A stretch of 64,000 bases of DNA, from assembly GCA_963810485.1 (NCBI GenBank), contig CAWENQ010000005.1, forward strand, positions 620,001 to 684,000. Reading direction: 5' to 3'. Made by a program: the position numbers and the translations under genes. Source of the stretch: DATKFM01 sp963810485. Its GTDB lineage: Bacteria; Pseudomonadota; Alphaproteobacteria; Dongiales; Dongiaceae. Shown one piece after another: positions 54,743 to 64,000 of this stretch. The notes beneath the pieces are model-generated. The model did not search any database and was not told where the DNA came from. It was given only the letters and a program-made list of their open reading frames with translations. Position 1 is the first letter of the stretch. The number at the start of each line of letters is the position of its first letter.

Positions 54743-55186
54743 TTAGTACTCCGAGTAGGCATCGTCATAGACGGCAAGCTGCACCAGATCGCCGTTGGCT
54801 TCGGTCGTGTTGTCCTCGTTGAAATACCCGGCGAACAGGCCCAGCAGCAGCGACGCAAACAGCAACGGCCGCACGGCGGGCAGGGCGCCGAACTCGCCCA
54901 GGAGATCTCGCAGGCCCTGCCACCGGCTGCCGCGGCCGGAACGATCGCCTTGCGGCATCCCCCCAAGCACGGCGGCGCGCAGCGCCGGGCTGGGTGCAAG
55001 GGCGGGCACCGCATCGAGGAGAGTGTCGAGCGGCTCCGCCTCCGCCAGCGCTGCGCGCGCCTCGGGCGACCGGGCCAGCAGGGCCTCGGCCGCAGCACGT
55101 TCCGCTGCGGGCCAATTGGCAGGCTTGCCGCCATAGGCGGCGACCAGGGCCCGCATCCGTTCCAGAGTCATGGTTTCACTCATCAT
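54743..55186 (-). CDS. Putative anti-sigma factor (single-pass membrane protein)
   Basis: 147 residues. The cytoplasmic N-terminal part is Ala/Glu-rich helical (MRALVAAYGGKPANWPAAERAA), a single transmembrane segment lies at about 106-120 (LFASLLLGLFAGYF), and a short acidic periplasmic end follows. The start overlaps the sigma-factor stop, which is the usual coupling of an ECF sigma and its anti-sigma. There is no clear zinc-binding HxxxCxxC motif, so it would not be a ZAS-type anti-sigma. The assignment rests mainly on context. Confidence 0.7.
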   Translation of the reverse strand: MMSETMTLERMRALVAAYGGKPANWPAAERAAAEALLARSPEARAALAEAEPLDTLLDAVPALAPSPALRAAVLGGMPQGDRSGRGSRWQGLRDLLGEFGALPAVRPLLFASLLLGLFAGYFNEDNTTEANGDLVQLAVYDDAYSEY

Positions 55187-55794
55187 GTCGATCCCGTCAG
55201 ATCCGGTCTTTCTTCAAGCAACAGTTCCCGCAGCCGCCGGCGGCCGCGCGACAACAGGGATTCCAGCGCCTCGACACTCAGCTCCAGCACCGCGGCGGCC
55301 TCGATATTTCCCAGCTCCTGGAAGTGACAGAGCAGGATTGCTTCCCGCTGTCGCTCGGGCAATTGACCCAAGGCCGCCTGCACCCGAGTGACGACTGCCG
55401 TTTCCTGCAGTCCGGCATCGGGCAGCGGCGCGTCGCTCGCCATATCGCCAACCGCGTCCAAACCGGTCTCGCGCCGCCGCCGCAGCCGGTCGGTGCAGAG
55501 ATTCAGCGTTACCCGATGGAGCCATGTGCTGAACTTCGCCTCGCCGCTGCGCCATTTCGGCGCCTGATTCCAGACCCGCAGAAAAACTTCCTGGGCCACA
55601 TCCTCGGCATCGGCCCGGTTGCCTAGCACATGTCCCGCCAGCGCCGTGACGCGGCGGAGATGCCGGTCGACCAGCAGGGCGCAAGCGGCCCCATCGCCGG
55701 CGCCGATCCGGCGCAGGATTTCCAGATCCGGATCGCCGGACTCCGTTTCGGGCCTGTCCCGGTCCGCCAAACGCCGCTCGACCTCCTGCAACAC
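55183..55794 (-). CDS. RNA polymerase sigma factor, ECF type
   Basis: 203 residues. Region 2 is visible as LVDRHLRRVTALAGHVLGNRADAEDVAQEVFLRVW and region 4 as LGQLPERQREAILLCHFQELGNIEAAAVLELSVEALESLLSRGRRRLRE, with the two joined by an acidic linker. The start is a GTG at 55794 with no clear ribosome site, lying 6 bp after a perfect hairpin. It probably directs its own operon (EF-hand, sigma, anti-sigma, metal sensor). Confidence 0.9.
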   Translation of the reverse strand: MLQEVERRLADRDRPETESGDPDLEILRRIGAGDGAACALLVDRHLRRVTALAGHVLGNRADAEDVAQEVFLRVWNQAPKWRSGEAKFSTWLHRVTLNLCTDRLRRRRETGLDAVGDMASDAPLPDAGLQETAVVTRVQAALGQLPERQREAILLCHFQELGNIEAAAVLELSVEALESLLSRGRRRLRELLLEERPDLTGST

Positions 55795-55799
55795 GGTGC

Positions 55800-55823
55800 G
55801 GCCGGCACCCGATGGTGCCGGCC
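55800..55823 (-). promoter_or_regulatory. Perfect hairpin just upstream of the ECF sigma start codon
   Basis: GGCCGGCACC-cgat-GGTGCCGGCC, 10-bp arms and a 4-nt loop. It lies between the EF-hand gene and the sigma start at 55794 and covers the place where a ribosome site should be. There is no T-run. It may lower sigma translation or protect the EF-hand mRNA 3' end. Confidence 0.55.
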
Positions 55824-55851
55824 ATCCCGCGGTTCGAACTCGGGGACGAGT

Positions 55852-56334
55852 TTACTGGTGATGGCGCATTCCGTCATGGGGTCCCATACGGGGGTTCAAT
55901 TCCTTGGGATCGATGGTGCCGTTGCCATCGTCGTCCAGCCGCGCCAGGCGCCAGGTCTGGGCCGCTTGGTACTCCTGCACGGAGACCGTACCGTTGCCGT
56001 CTTGGTCCATCGCCTTAATCTCGTCGGCAAGGCGCTGCAACCGCTGCTTCTCGCGATAGGCGACGACTTCCTCGGCGGTGATGGCGCCGTCCTTGTTGGC
56101 GTCGATTTCCGTCGCCTGGGCGGCGGTCGCCGTCTCGATCTCGCTGCGGGTGATGGCGCCGTTATTGTCCGCGTCCATCGGCTCCAGCATCGTTTCCATC
56201 CACCGCGCACCATGGCCGCGGTGACCCTCGCCGTGCCGCGCTTGCGACGCATAGGCCGCCGCGCCGAGCCCGCCCGCGACCAGCAAGATCGCCGCGCCGG
56301 ACAGAGCCAACTTCTTCGCTGAAATCTTCACCAT
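55852..56334 (-). CDS. EF-hand calcium-binding protein (secreted)
   Basis: 160 residues from the ATG at 56334 with AAGGA before it. Signal peptide (KKLALSGAAILLVAGGLGAAAYA), then four EF-hand loops: DADNNGAITRSE, DANKDGAITAEE, DQDGNGTVSVQE and DDDGNGTIDPKE. All keep the calcium positions 1, 3, 5, 6 and 12. It is the first gene of the sigma/anti-sigma/sensor unit and a plausible target or input of that stress circuit. A run of His residues ends the protein. Confidence 0.92.
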   Translation of the reverse strand: MVKISAKKLALSGAAILLVAGGLGAAAYASQARHGEGHRGHGARWMETMLEPMDADNNGAITRSEIETATAAQATEIDANKDGAITAEEVVAYREKQRLQRLADEIKAMDQDGNGTVSVQEYQAAQTWRLARLDDDGNGTIDPKELNPRMGPHDGMRHHQ

Positions 56335-56474
56335 GTTTCGGTCCTTTTCGTGGGGGAACTGCAACATCAAACGCTGCAGGCCGTTGATTCCGTCGCGCGA
56401 CGGATTCCCTGGCCTCGCCCGTTGAATATTGTCGTTAAGGGCCGTTATGGCCGCAGAATCGGGAAATCCTGCCC

Positions 56475-57683
56475 ATGCTGCTTGATGTTGAAACTGCTGC
56501 CGAAACCGACCTTCCTGCCCGTCGGCGGCCGAAGCGCTGGCTGCTGGCCTTGGCGGTCCTTCTGGCGGCAGCCGCCGTCGCCGGTGGCATCTATGGCTGG
56601 CACCATTGGCAGGCGACCGGGCAGCCGGAAATCCGCACAGCCGAGGTCGCCCTCGGCGACATCGAGAAATCGGTTACTGCGCTTGGTACGCTGCAGCCGA
56701 AGGACTATGTGGATGTCGGCGCCCAGGTGTCCGGGCAGCTCGATACTGTCCATGTGGAGATCGGCGATGTCGTCAAGAAAAACCAGCTTCTGGCGGAGAT
56801 CGATCCCACGGTCATCGAAACCCGGGTGAGAACCGACAAGGCCAACCTGGACAATCTGCAGGCGCAATTCGCCCAGCAGCAGGCCGAATTGAAGCTGGCG
56901 CGGCTGCAGCTCAAGCGCAACCAGGCGCTCTTCAAATCCAGGGCGATCAGCCAGGATGCGTTGCAGACCACCGAAACCCTGGTCGCCGTGGGCGACGCCA
57001 AGGCCGATGCGCTGTCAGCGCAGATCGCCGCGGCGCAGGCCATCTATGATGGCGAGGTCGCCAATCTCGGTTACACCAAGATCTACGCGCCGATGGCCGG
57101 CACCATCGTCTCTCAGACCGCGCTCGAGGGCCAGACGCTGAACGCCAACCAGACGGCCCCGACTATCCTGCGCGTCGCCGATCTGCAGACGATGACCGTG
57201 AAAGCCCAGGTCGCCGAGGCCGATGTGGTCAAGCTGACACCGGGCATGCAGGTCTATTTCACCACGCTCGGCCTGCCCGAACGGCGCTGGCGGGCGACAG
57301 GTACGGCAGATCCTGCCGACGCCGGAAACCGTCAATGACGTGGTGCTCTACAATGTGCTGATCGACGTCGAAAACGATGATGGCGTGCTGATGACCAGCA
57401 TGACGGCGCAGGTTTTCTTCGTGCTCGGCGAGGCCAAGCAGGTGCCGCTTATCCCCATCGCCGCGCTCGGCAAAAAGCAGCCGGGCAGCGACGACGAATA
57501 CCTGGTGCGGGTCATGACCGCGAAGGGACCGGAAGCCCGTGCTGTCAAAGTCGGGCTGATGGACCGCAAGTCGGTGCAAATCGTCGATGGCCTCGCCGTC
57601 GGCGATCGCGTGGTCCTCGAGACACCGGCCAATAACGCGAGCGGATCCGATGGCAATCGGCCGTTCGGCATGGGATTCCGCCT

Positions 57684-57687
<4 letters not shown>
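56475..57687 (+). CDS. macA: Efflux system periplasmic adaptor subunit (MacA-like), one frameshift
   Basis: About 403 residues after removing one base near 57300 (ACA-G-GTA). Membrane-fusion protein linking MacB to a TolC-type channel. N-terminal anchor (RRPKRWLLALAVLLAAAAVAGG), lipoyl/biotinyl-type halves (VDVGAQVSGQLDTVHVEIGD and YTKIYAPMAGTIVSQTALEGQ), a long coiled-coil hairpin between them, and a beta-barrel domain with DLQTMTVKAQVAEADV. The break falls late, between LPERRWRAT and RQILPTPETVNDV. The macB GTG start overlaps the stop. Confidence 0.88.
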
Positions 57688-59642
<1,955 letters not shown>

Positions 59643-59652
59643 TTTCAAGAAC

Positions 59653-61050
59653 ATGCCGTTAGTACGCGTTGTCTCCAGCCTTGTCCTGGCGTCGCTGCTC
59701 GGCGCCTGCTCCATGGTGCCGGATTACGAACGTCCGGTGGCGCCGACACCGGCGGCATGGCCGGCCGCGGCCGCCGTCAGTCCGAGCGCACAACCGGTTT
59801 CGGCCGGCTGGTGGCAACGCTTTGGCAGTCCTGAGTTGGACTCCCTAATTGCCGAGGCGATGACCGCGAACCAGGACCTCGCCGCGGCGGTGGCCCGCAT
59901 CGACCAGGCACGGGCCAACGCGCGCGTCGCCGGCGCGCCGCTCCTGCCGACGGTAGAGGGGTCCGGTTCCGGCGCGCGCCGCTACAACGACATCGACACG
60001 GTGACCCAGCGGAGCACGGGGTATCAGACCGTAATCACCACCAGCTACGAGATCGACATCTGGGGCAAGAACGCCGCTGGTCTGCAGGGGGCGGAGGCGG
60101 CTGTCGATGCCAATGTCTACGACCGCGATGCTATCTTGCTGGTGCTGCAGACCGACGTGGCGACAACCTATTTCGGCATCCTGGCGTTCCAGGATCGCCT
60201 GGTGATCGCCCGCAACAATCTGTCCGCGGCCCAGGAGCTGCTGCGGCTGGTGGAGGTGCAGTTCGAGCAGGGTGCTGCCAGCGCGCTGGACGTGGCGCGG
60301 CAGAAGACCGCCGTGGCCGCCTTCGAGGCGCAGATCCCGCAGCTTCAGCAACAGATCCTGGCGGCGCAGACTTCGCTGGCGATCCTGCTCGGCCGAGCGC
60401 CCGGCAGCGATATCGTCGAAGCCGCGTCGCTGCAGTCGTTGGCGTTGCCGGCAATCGCCCCGGGGCAGCCTTCCAGTTTGCTGGAACGCCGGCCCGACAT
60501 TGCCCGTACTGAGGCCACACTCAAGAGCGCCGATGCCGATATCGGCGCCGCCCGCGCCGCCTTCTACCCCAGCATCACGATCTCGGCCTCTGCCGGCATC
60601 GAGGGCATCGCCACCGGCGGCGCCAGCGCCCTGGCCTCGCTGGTGGCCGGGCTGGTGCAGCCGATCTTCACCGCCGGACGTCTGGAGGGCGAGTTGGACT
60701 TCACCAAGGCGCGCCGCGTCGAGTTGGCTGCCAACTACCGCCAGACCGTGCTTACCGCCTTCAAAGAAACCATCGACGCGCTGAGCGCCGTGAACACCAG
60801 CGAAGCGCGCCACGGCCTGCTGCGCAGCGCGGCCGAATCGGCGGCGGAAGCCTATCGCCTGGCGGATCTCAACTACCGCAGCGGCGCCGCCGACTTCCTG
60901 ACCGTGCTCGACGCCCAGCGAACCCTGCTCGCCAGCCAGGACAGCGTCGTCCAGAGCGAGCTCGACCGCTACGCCGCCGCCGCCAGCCTGTTCAAGGCGC
61001 TGGGCGGCGGCTGGCAGCTGCCGCAAGTCGCTTCCGCCGCGACCCCTTAA
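59653..61050 (+). CDS. Outer-membrane efflux lipoprotein (NodT/TolC family)
   Basis: 465 residues from the ATG at 59653; an in-frame TTG at 59623 within macB is the alternative. A lipobox LLGAC near residue 20 marks it as a lipoprotein. The TolC-type repeats show WWQRFGSPELDSLIAEAMTANQDL in the first half and the paired FTKARRVELAANYRQTVLTAFKE and LDAQRTLLASQDSVVQSELDRYAA in the second. It supplies the outer-membrane exit duct for MacAB and lies 10 bp after macB. Confidence 0.92.
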   Translation: MPLVRVVSSLVLASLLGACSMVPDYERPVAPTPAAWPAAAAVSPSAQPVSAGWWQRFGSPELDSLIAEAMTANQDLAAAVARIDQARANARVAGAPLLPTVEGSGSGARRYNDIDTVTQRSTGYQTVITTSYEIDIWGKNAAGLQGAEAAVDANVYDRDAILLVLQTDVATTYFGILAFQDRLVIARNNLSAAQELLRLVEVQFEQGAASALDVARQKTAVAAFEAQIPQLQQQILAAQTSLAILLGRAPGSDIVEAASLQSLALPAIAPGQPSSLLERRPDIARTEATLKSADADIGAARAAFYPSITISASAGIEGIATGGASALASLVAGLVQPIFTAGRLEGELDFTKARRVELAANYRQTVLTAFKETIDALSAVNTSEARHGLLRSAAESAAEAYRLADLNYRSGAADFLTVLDAQRTLLASQDSVVQSELDRYAAAASLFKALGGGWQLPQVASAATP

Positions 61051-61396
61051 CCGCTACCGTCACGCCGCGCCTGCCGGACCGCCCGTCACACTTTTTTTGC
61101 AACGGGCTCAAGCGATTAAATACTTGTTAACCGTAATCCGGCAGGTTTAGAAACAGGCCTTAACACAATGCTTGCGGTCGGGCAGGGCCAAGGGCGCGTG
61201 GATGAAAAAAGAACACAATATCAAGGCGTTAAGACGGAACGGCGCGTTTGCCGCTCCGGTTCCGGGTCTGCCGCACCCCGAATTCCAGGTAAAATGGTGC
61301 GGCGGCTCATCCGTCCCTGAAAGTCGGGCATCGGACTTTCGGGAATCTCCGGGCCGGGGCGTCGTGTCTATCCAAGGGAATTCTGAGCACTAAACC
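61051..61396. other. 346-bp region upstream of leuA
   Basis: There is no supported gene. TTGTTA and TTTAGA separated by 16 bp near 61124-61151 could be a promoter. A hairpin GAAAGTC/GACTTTC with an 8-nt loop is at 61319-61340. The open frame at 61172-61393 has no leucine-rich run, so a classical leucine attenuator peptide is not evident. Confidence 0.5.
61319..61340 (+). promoter_or_regulatory. Hairpin in the leuA leader
   Basis: GAAAGTC pairs perfectly with GACTTTC around an 8-nt loop, about 57 bp before the leuA ATG. There is no T-run after it. Its role is unknown and it may be incidental. Confidence 0.3.
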
Positions 61397-62950
61397 ATGG
61401 CCGAGCCTATGGATCAGAACCGGGTTTTCATCTTCGACACCACGCTGCGCGATGGCGAGCAATCGCCGGGCGCGTCGATGAACCTGGACGAGAAGCGCCG
61501 CATCGCCGCGGTGCTCGAGGAGATGGGCGTCGACATCATCGAGGCCGGTTTCCCCATCGCCTCCAATGGCGACTTCGAGGCGGTGCGCGAGATCGCCCGC
61601 CAGACGAAAACATCTTCCGTCGCCGGCCTGGCGCGCGCGGCGCGCCGCGATATCGACCGTGCCTGGGAAGCTTTGCAGGGCGCTGCCCGCCCGCGAATCC
61701 ATACCTTCATCTCCACCAGCCCGCTGCATATGAAGTTCAAGCTGCAGATGGAGCCGGAGCAGGTGCATCAATCTATCGCCGATAGCGTCTCCTACGCGCG
61801 CAAGCTCTGCGACGATGTCGAGTGGTCGCCCGAGGATGGTTCCCGCAGCGAGCATGATTTCCTTTGCCGCTGCGTCGAGACGGCGATCAAGAGCGGCGCT
61901 CGCACCATCAACATCCCGGACACCGTAGGCTATGCGGTGCCCGAGGAATTCGCTGCGTTGATCGCCATGCTGATGAACCGCGTGCCGAACATCGACAAGG
62001 CGATCATCTCCGTTCACTGCCACAACGATCTCGGCCTTGCCGTCGCCAACTCGCTGGCCGCCGTCGGCGCCGGCGCGCGCCAGGTCGAATGCACCATCAA
62101 CGGCCTCGGCGAGCGGGCCGGCAATGCCGCGCTCGAGGAGATCGTCATGGCGCTGCGCACGCGCCACGACCGCATGCCCTACGACACCGGCGTGAAAACC
62201 GAATCCATCACCAAGGCGTCGCGGCTCGTCTCCACGATCACCGGCTTTCCGGTGCAGCCCAACAAGGCCATCGTCGGCGCCAATGCCTTTGCCCATGAGT
62301 CCGGCATCCATCAGGACGGCATGCTGAAGCATGCGGGCACCTACGAGATCATGACACCGGAATCCGTGGGCCTGATGCGCTCGACGCTTGTCATGGGCAA
62401 GCATTCCGGCCGCCACGCCTTCAAGACCAAGCTCAAGGAACTGGGCTTCGAGTTGGGCGAAAATGCGCTGGAAGACGCCTTCCGCCGCTTCAAGGATCTC
62501 GCCGACAAGAAGAAGGAAATCTTCGACGAGGACATCGTCGCCCTGATCGACGACGCTGTCGTGCGCAGCAACGAACATATCCGCTTCATCTCGCTGCAGG
62601 TCATCGCCGGCTCGAAGGGGCCGCAGAAGGCGGACCTGGAGCTGGAGATCGGCGGCGAACGGAAAGCGACCACGGCGACGGGCGATGGTCCTGTTGACGC
62701 CACCTTCAAGGCGATCAAGCAGCTCTTCCCCCACGACGTGCGCTTGCAGCTGTACCAGGTTCATGCCGTGACCGAAGGCACCGATGCCCAGGCAGAAGTG
62801 ACGGTGCGTCTGGAAGAGAACGGCAAGACGGTAAACGGTCAGGGGTCCGATACCGATACTCTCGTGGCGTCGTGCAAGGCGTATTTGCACGCGCTGAACA
62901 AGCTTCTAACCAAAAGGCAGAAAACGGCACCGGCGGCAATGTCGGCGTGA
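61397..62950 (+). CDS. leuA: 2-isopropylmalate synthase
   Basis: 517 residues. First step of leucine synthesis: acetyl-CoA plus 2-oxoisovalerate to 2-isopropylmalate, using the oxoacid made by IlvBNC. The N-terminal TIM-barrel domain starts with IFDTTLRDGEQSPGASM, the metal histidines are in VHCHNDLGLAVANS, and a second signature is GLGERAGNAALEEIVMALR. The C-terminal LeuA dimer/allosteric domain (about 395-505) carries the leucine feedback site. It is transcribed alone, from its own upstream region. Confidence 0.95.
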   Translation: MAEPMDQNRVFIFDTTLRDGEQSPGASMNLDEKRRIAAVLEEMGVDIIEAGFPIASNGDFEAVREIARQTKTSSVAGLARAARRDIDRAWEALQGAARPRIHTFISTSPLHMKFKLQMEPEQVHQSIADSVSYARKLCDDVEWSPEDGSRSEHDFLCRCVETAIKSGARTINIPDTVGYAVPEEFAALIAMLMNRVPNIDKAIISVHCHNDLGLAVANSLAAVGAGARQVECTINGLGERAGNAALEEIVMALRTRHDRMPYDTGVKTESITKASRLVSTITGFPVQPNKAIVGANAFAHESGIHQDGMLKHAGTYEIMTPESVGLMRSTLVMGKHSGRHAFKTKLKELGFELGENALEDAFRRFKDLADKKKEIFDEDIVALIDDAVVRSNEHIRFISLQVIAGSKGPQKADLELEIGGERKATTATGDGPVDATFKAIKQLFPHDVRLQLYQVHAVTEGTDAQAEVTVRLEENGKTVNGQGSDTDTLVASCKAYLHALNKLLTKRQKTAPAAMSA

Positions 62951-63032
62951 CGCAGGGGATATTCATTAAACACCAGCAGCGGGACCAGCATGGCGGTCGG
63001 ACCAGGCGCGGCCCGCATTATTGCGAGTAGGT

Positions 63033-64000
63033 ATGTTTGGCAAGCTATTGGGTATGCTATCCGCCGATATGGCGATCGATTTAGGAACGGCGAATACACT
63101 GGTCTACGTAAAGGGCCGGGGGATTGTGCTGAATGAACCTTCGGTCGTGGCCATCGCCGAATCGAAGGGCCGCAAGCAGGTGCTGGCGGTGGGCGACGAG
63201 GCGAAGATGATGCTGGGCCGCACGCCCGGCAACATCACCGCCATCCGGCCGCTGCGCGAAGGCGTGATCGCCGACTTCGATGTCGCGGAGGAGATGATCA
63301 AGCACTTCATCCGCAAGGTGCATAACCGGCGCAGCTTCGCCAGCCCGCAGATGATCATCTGCGTGCCGTCGGGCGCCACGGCCGTCGAACGCCGCGCCAT
63401 CCGCGAATCTGCTGAAAGCGCCGGCGCCCGCAAGGTCTTCCTGATCGAGGAGCCGATGGCGGCGGCGATCGGCGCCGGCCTGCCGGTGACCGAACCCACG
63501 GGCTCGATGGTCGTCGATATCGGCGGCGGCACCACGGAAGTGGCCGTGCTCTCCCTCGGCGGCATCGTCTATGCGCGGTCGGTGCGGGTCGGCGGCGACA
63601 AGATGGACGAGGCCATCATTAACTATATCCGCCGAAATCATAACCTGCTGGTGGGCGAGGGCAGCGCCGAACGCATTAAGAAAGAGATCGGATCGGCGGC
63701 GCCGCCGGAAGACGGCGACGGCCGCACCATGGAAATTAAGGGTCGCGACTTGATGAATGGCGTGCCGAAAGAACTTGTGATCACCGAACGGCAAATTGCC
63801 GAGGCGCTTGCCGAGCCGGTTGGTGCTATTATCGAGGCGGTGAAGGTTGCGCTGGAGCACACCGCGCCGGAGCTCGCGGCCGATATCGTCGACAAGGGCA
63901 TCGTGCTCACCGGCGGCGGCGCTCTGCTCAGCAATCTGGACTCGGTCCTGCGCAACGCCACGGGCCTGCCGGTATCGATCGCGGACGATCCGCTGTCCTG
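63033..64000 (+). CDS. mreB: Rod shape-determining protein MreB, 3'-truncated by the window
   Basis: 322 codons from the ATG at 63033 are present; the remainder, probably about 25 residues, lies outside. Actin-like ATPase that guides cell-wall synthesis along the membrane. The N-terminal MFGKLLGMLS is the amphipathic membrane-binding segment, IDLGTANTLVYVKGRGIVLNEPSVVA the phosphate-1 region, IEEPMAAAIGAGLPV the connect motif, VVDIGGGTTEVAV phosphate-2 and LTGGGALL the adenosine motif. mreC and mreD would be expected to follow. Confidence 0.96.
   Translation, partial: MFGKLLGMLSADMAIDLGTANTLVYVKGRGIVLNEPSVVAIAESKGRKQVLAVGDEAKMMLGRTPGNITAIRPLREGVIADFDVAEEMIKHFIRKVHNRRSFASPQMIICVPSGATAVERRAIRESAESAGARKVFLIEEPMAAAIGAGLPVTEPTGSMVVDIGGGTTEVAVLSLGGIVYARSVRVGGDKMDEAIINYIRRNHNLLVGEGSAERIKKEIGSAAPPEDGDGRTMEIKGRDLMNGVPKELVITERQIAEALAEPVGAIIEAVKVALEHTAPELAADIVDKGIVLTGGGALLSNLDSVLRNATGLPVSIADDPLS

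Noticed and set aside
61172..61393. Open frame before leuA as a leucine attenuator peptide
   Set aside because: It contains no run of leucine codons and no terminator/antiterminator pair.

Overview
The window is a GC-rich stretch of an alphaproteobacterial chromosome, most like a Rhodospirillales-type organism. This is inferred from gene content and order, not from a database search. The main pointers are a circularly permuted two-piece tmRNA gene beside an alpha-type sspB, hflK-hflC-DUF2065-degP in a row, fumC next to a ribbon-helix-helix gene, a DUF4169 gene, FAD-dependent thyX, and an fds-type NAD-dependent formate dehydrogenase operon.

Layout. 1-6410: the end of one PotABCD-like ABC transporter, then a second complete one (Tat-exported binding protein, ATPase, two permeases) followed by a RidA protein. 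6407-10180: two related chemoreceptors in tandem on the minus strand. 10373-14766: a secreted EF-hand protein, an EutQ-like cupin, an omega-amino-acid:pyruvate aminotransferase and a PhyH-type dioxygenase. 14789-19458: a minus-strand group made of a PAS_5 protein, a PGM1-like ATP-grasp ligase, an MFS transporter, a second PAS_5 protein and a small secreted protein. This is the most likely place for an undescribed pathway. 19723-30933: a GlcD-like flavin dehydrogenase, a third PAS_5 protein, DUF4169, a very large AsmA protein with a Pro/Glu-rich tail, a hydratase, a ribbon-helix-helix protein, fumC, a PCMT-like methyltransferase and a TfoX-like protein. 31448-34108: sspB, ssrA (tag ANDNRMALAA), thyX and a PPOX flavoprotein. 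34213-43495: an IorAB-type molybdenum hydroxylase, apbC/mrp, hflKC, DUF2065, degP and miaA. 43684-47155: ilvB-ilvN-ilvC. 47212-54225: a LysR regulator and fdsGBACD. 54242-56334: an EF-hand/ECF sigma/anti-sigma/metal-sensor unit. 56475-61050: a MacAB-TolC-like efflux system. 61397-64000: leuA and the start of mreB.

Sequence integrity is unusual. fdsG, fdsB and fdsA together need 27 single-base corrections within about 4.5 kb to read as full-length proteins, whereas the rest of the window needs five (binding protein, second ATPase, asmA, hflK, macA). Almost all the extra bases sit at the third codon position, in pairs where either base alone would encode the same amino acid. That looks more like two alleles or copies merged in a consensus than like gene decay. 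Where proteins are described as restored, the reading was pieced together by eye across these sites.

Functional links: branched-chain amino acid synthesis (ilvBNC, leuA), envelope quality control (HflKC, DegP, SspB/tmRNA), formate oxidation with its LysR regulator and FdhD maturation factor, and uptake plus turnover of an amine-type compound (Pot-like transporters, RidA, aminotransferase).
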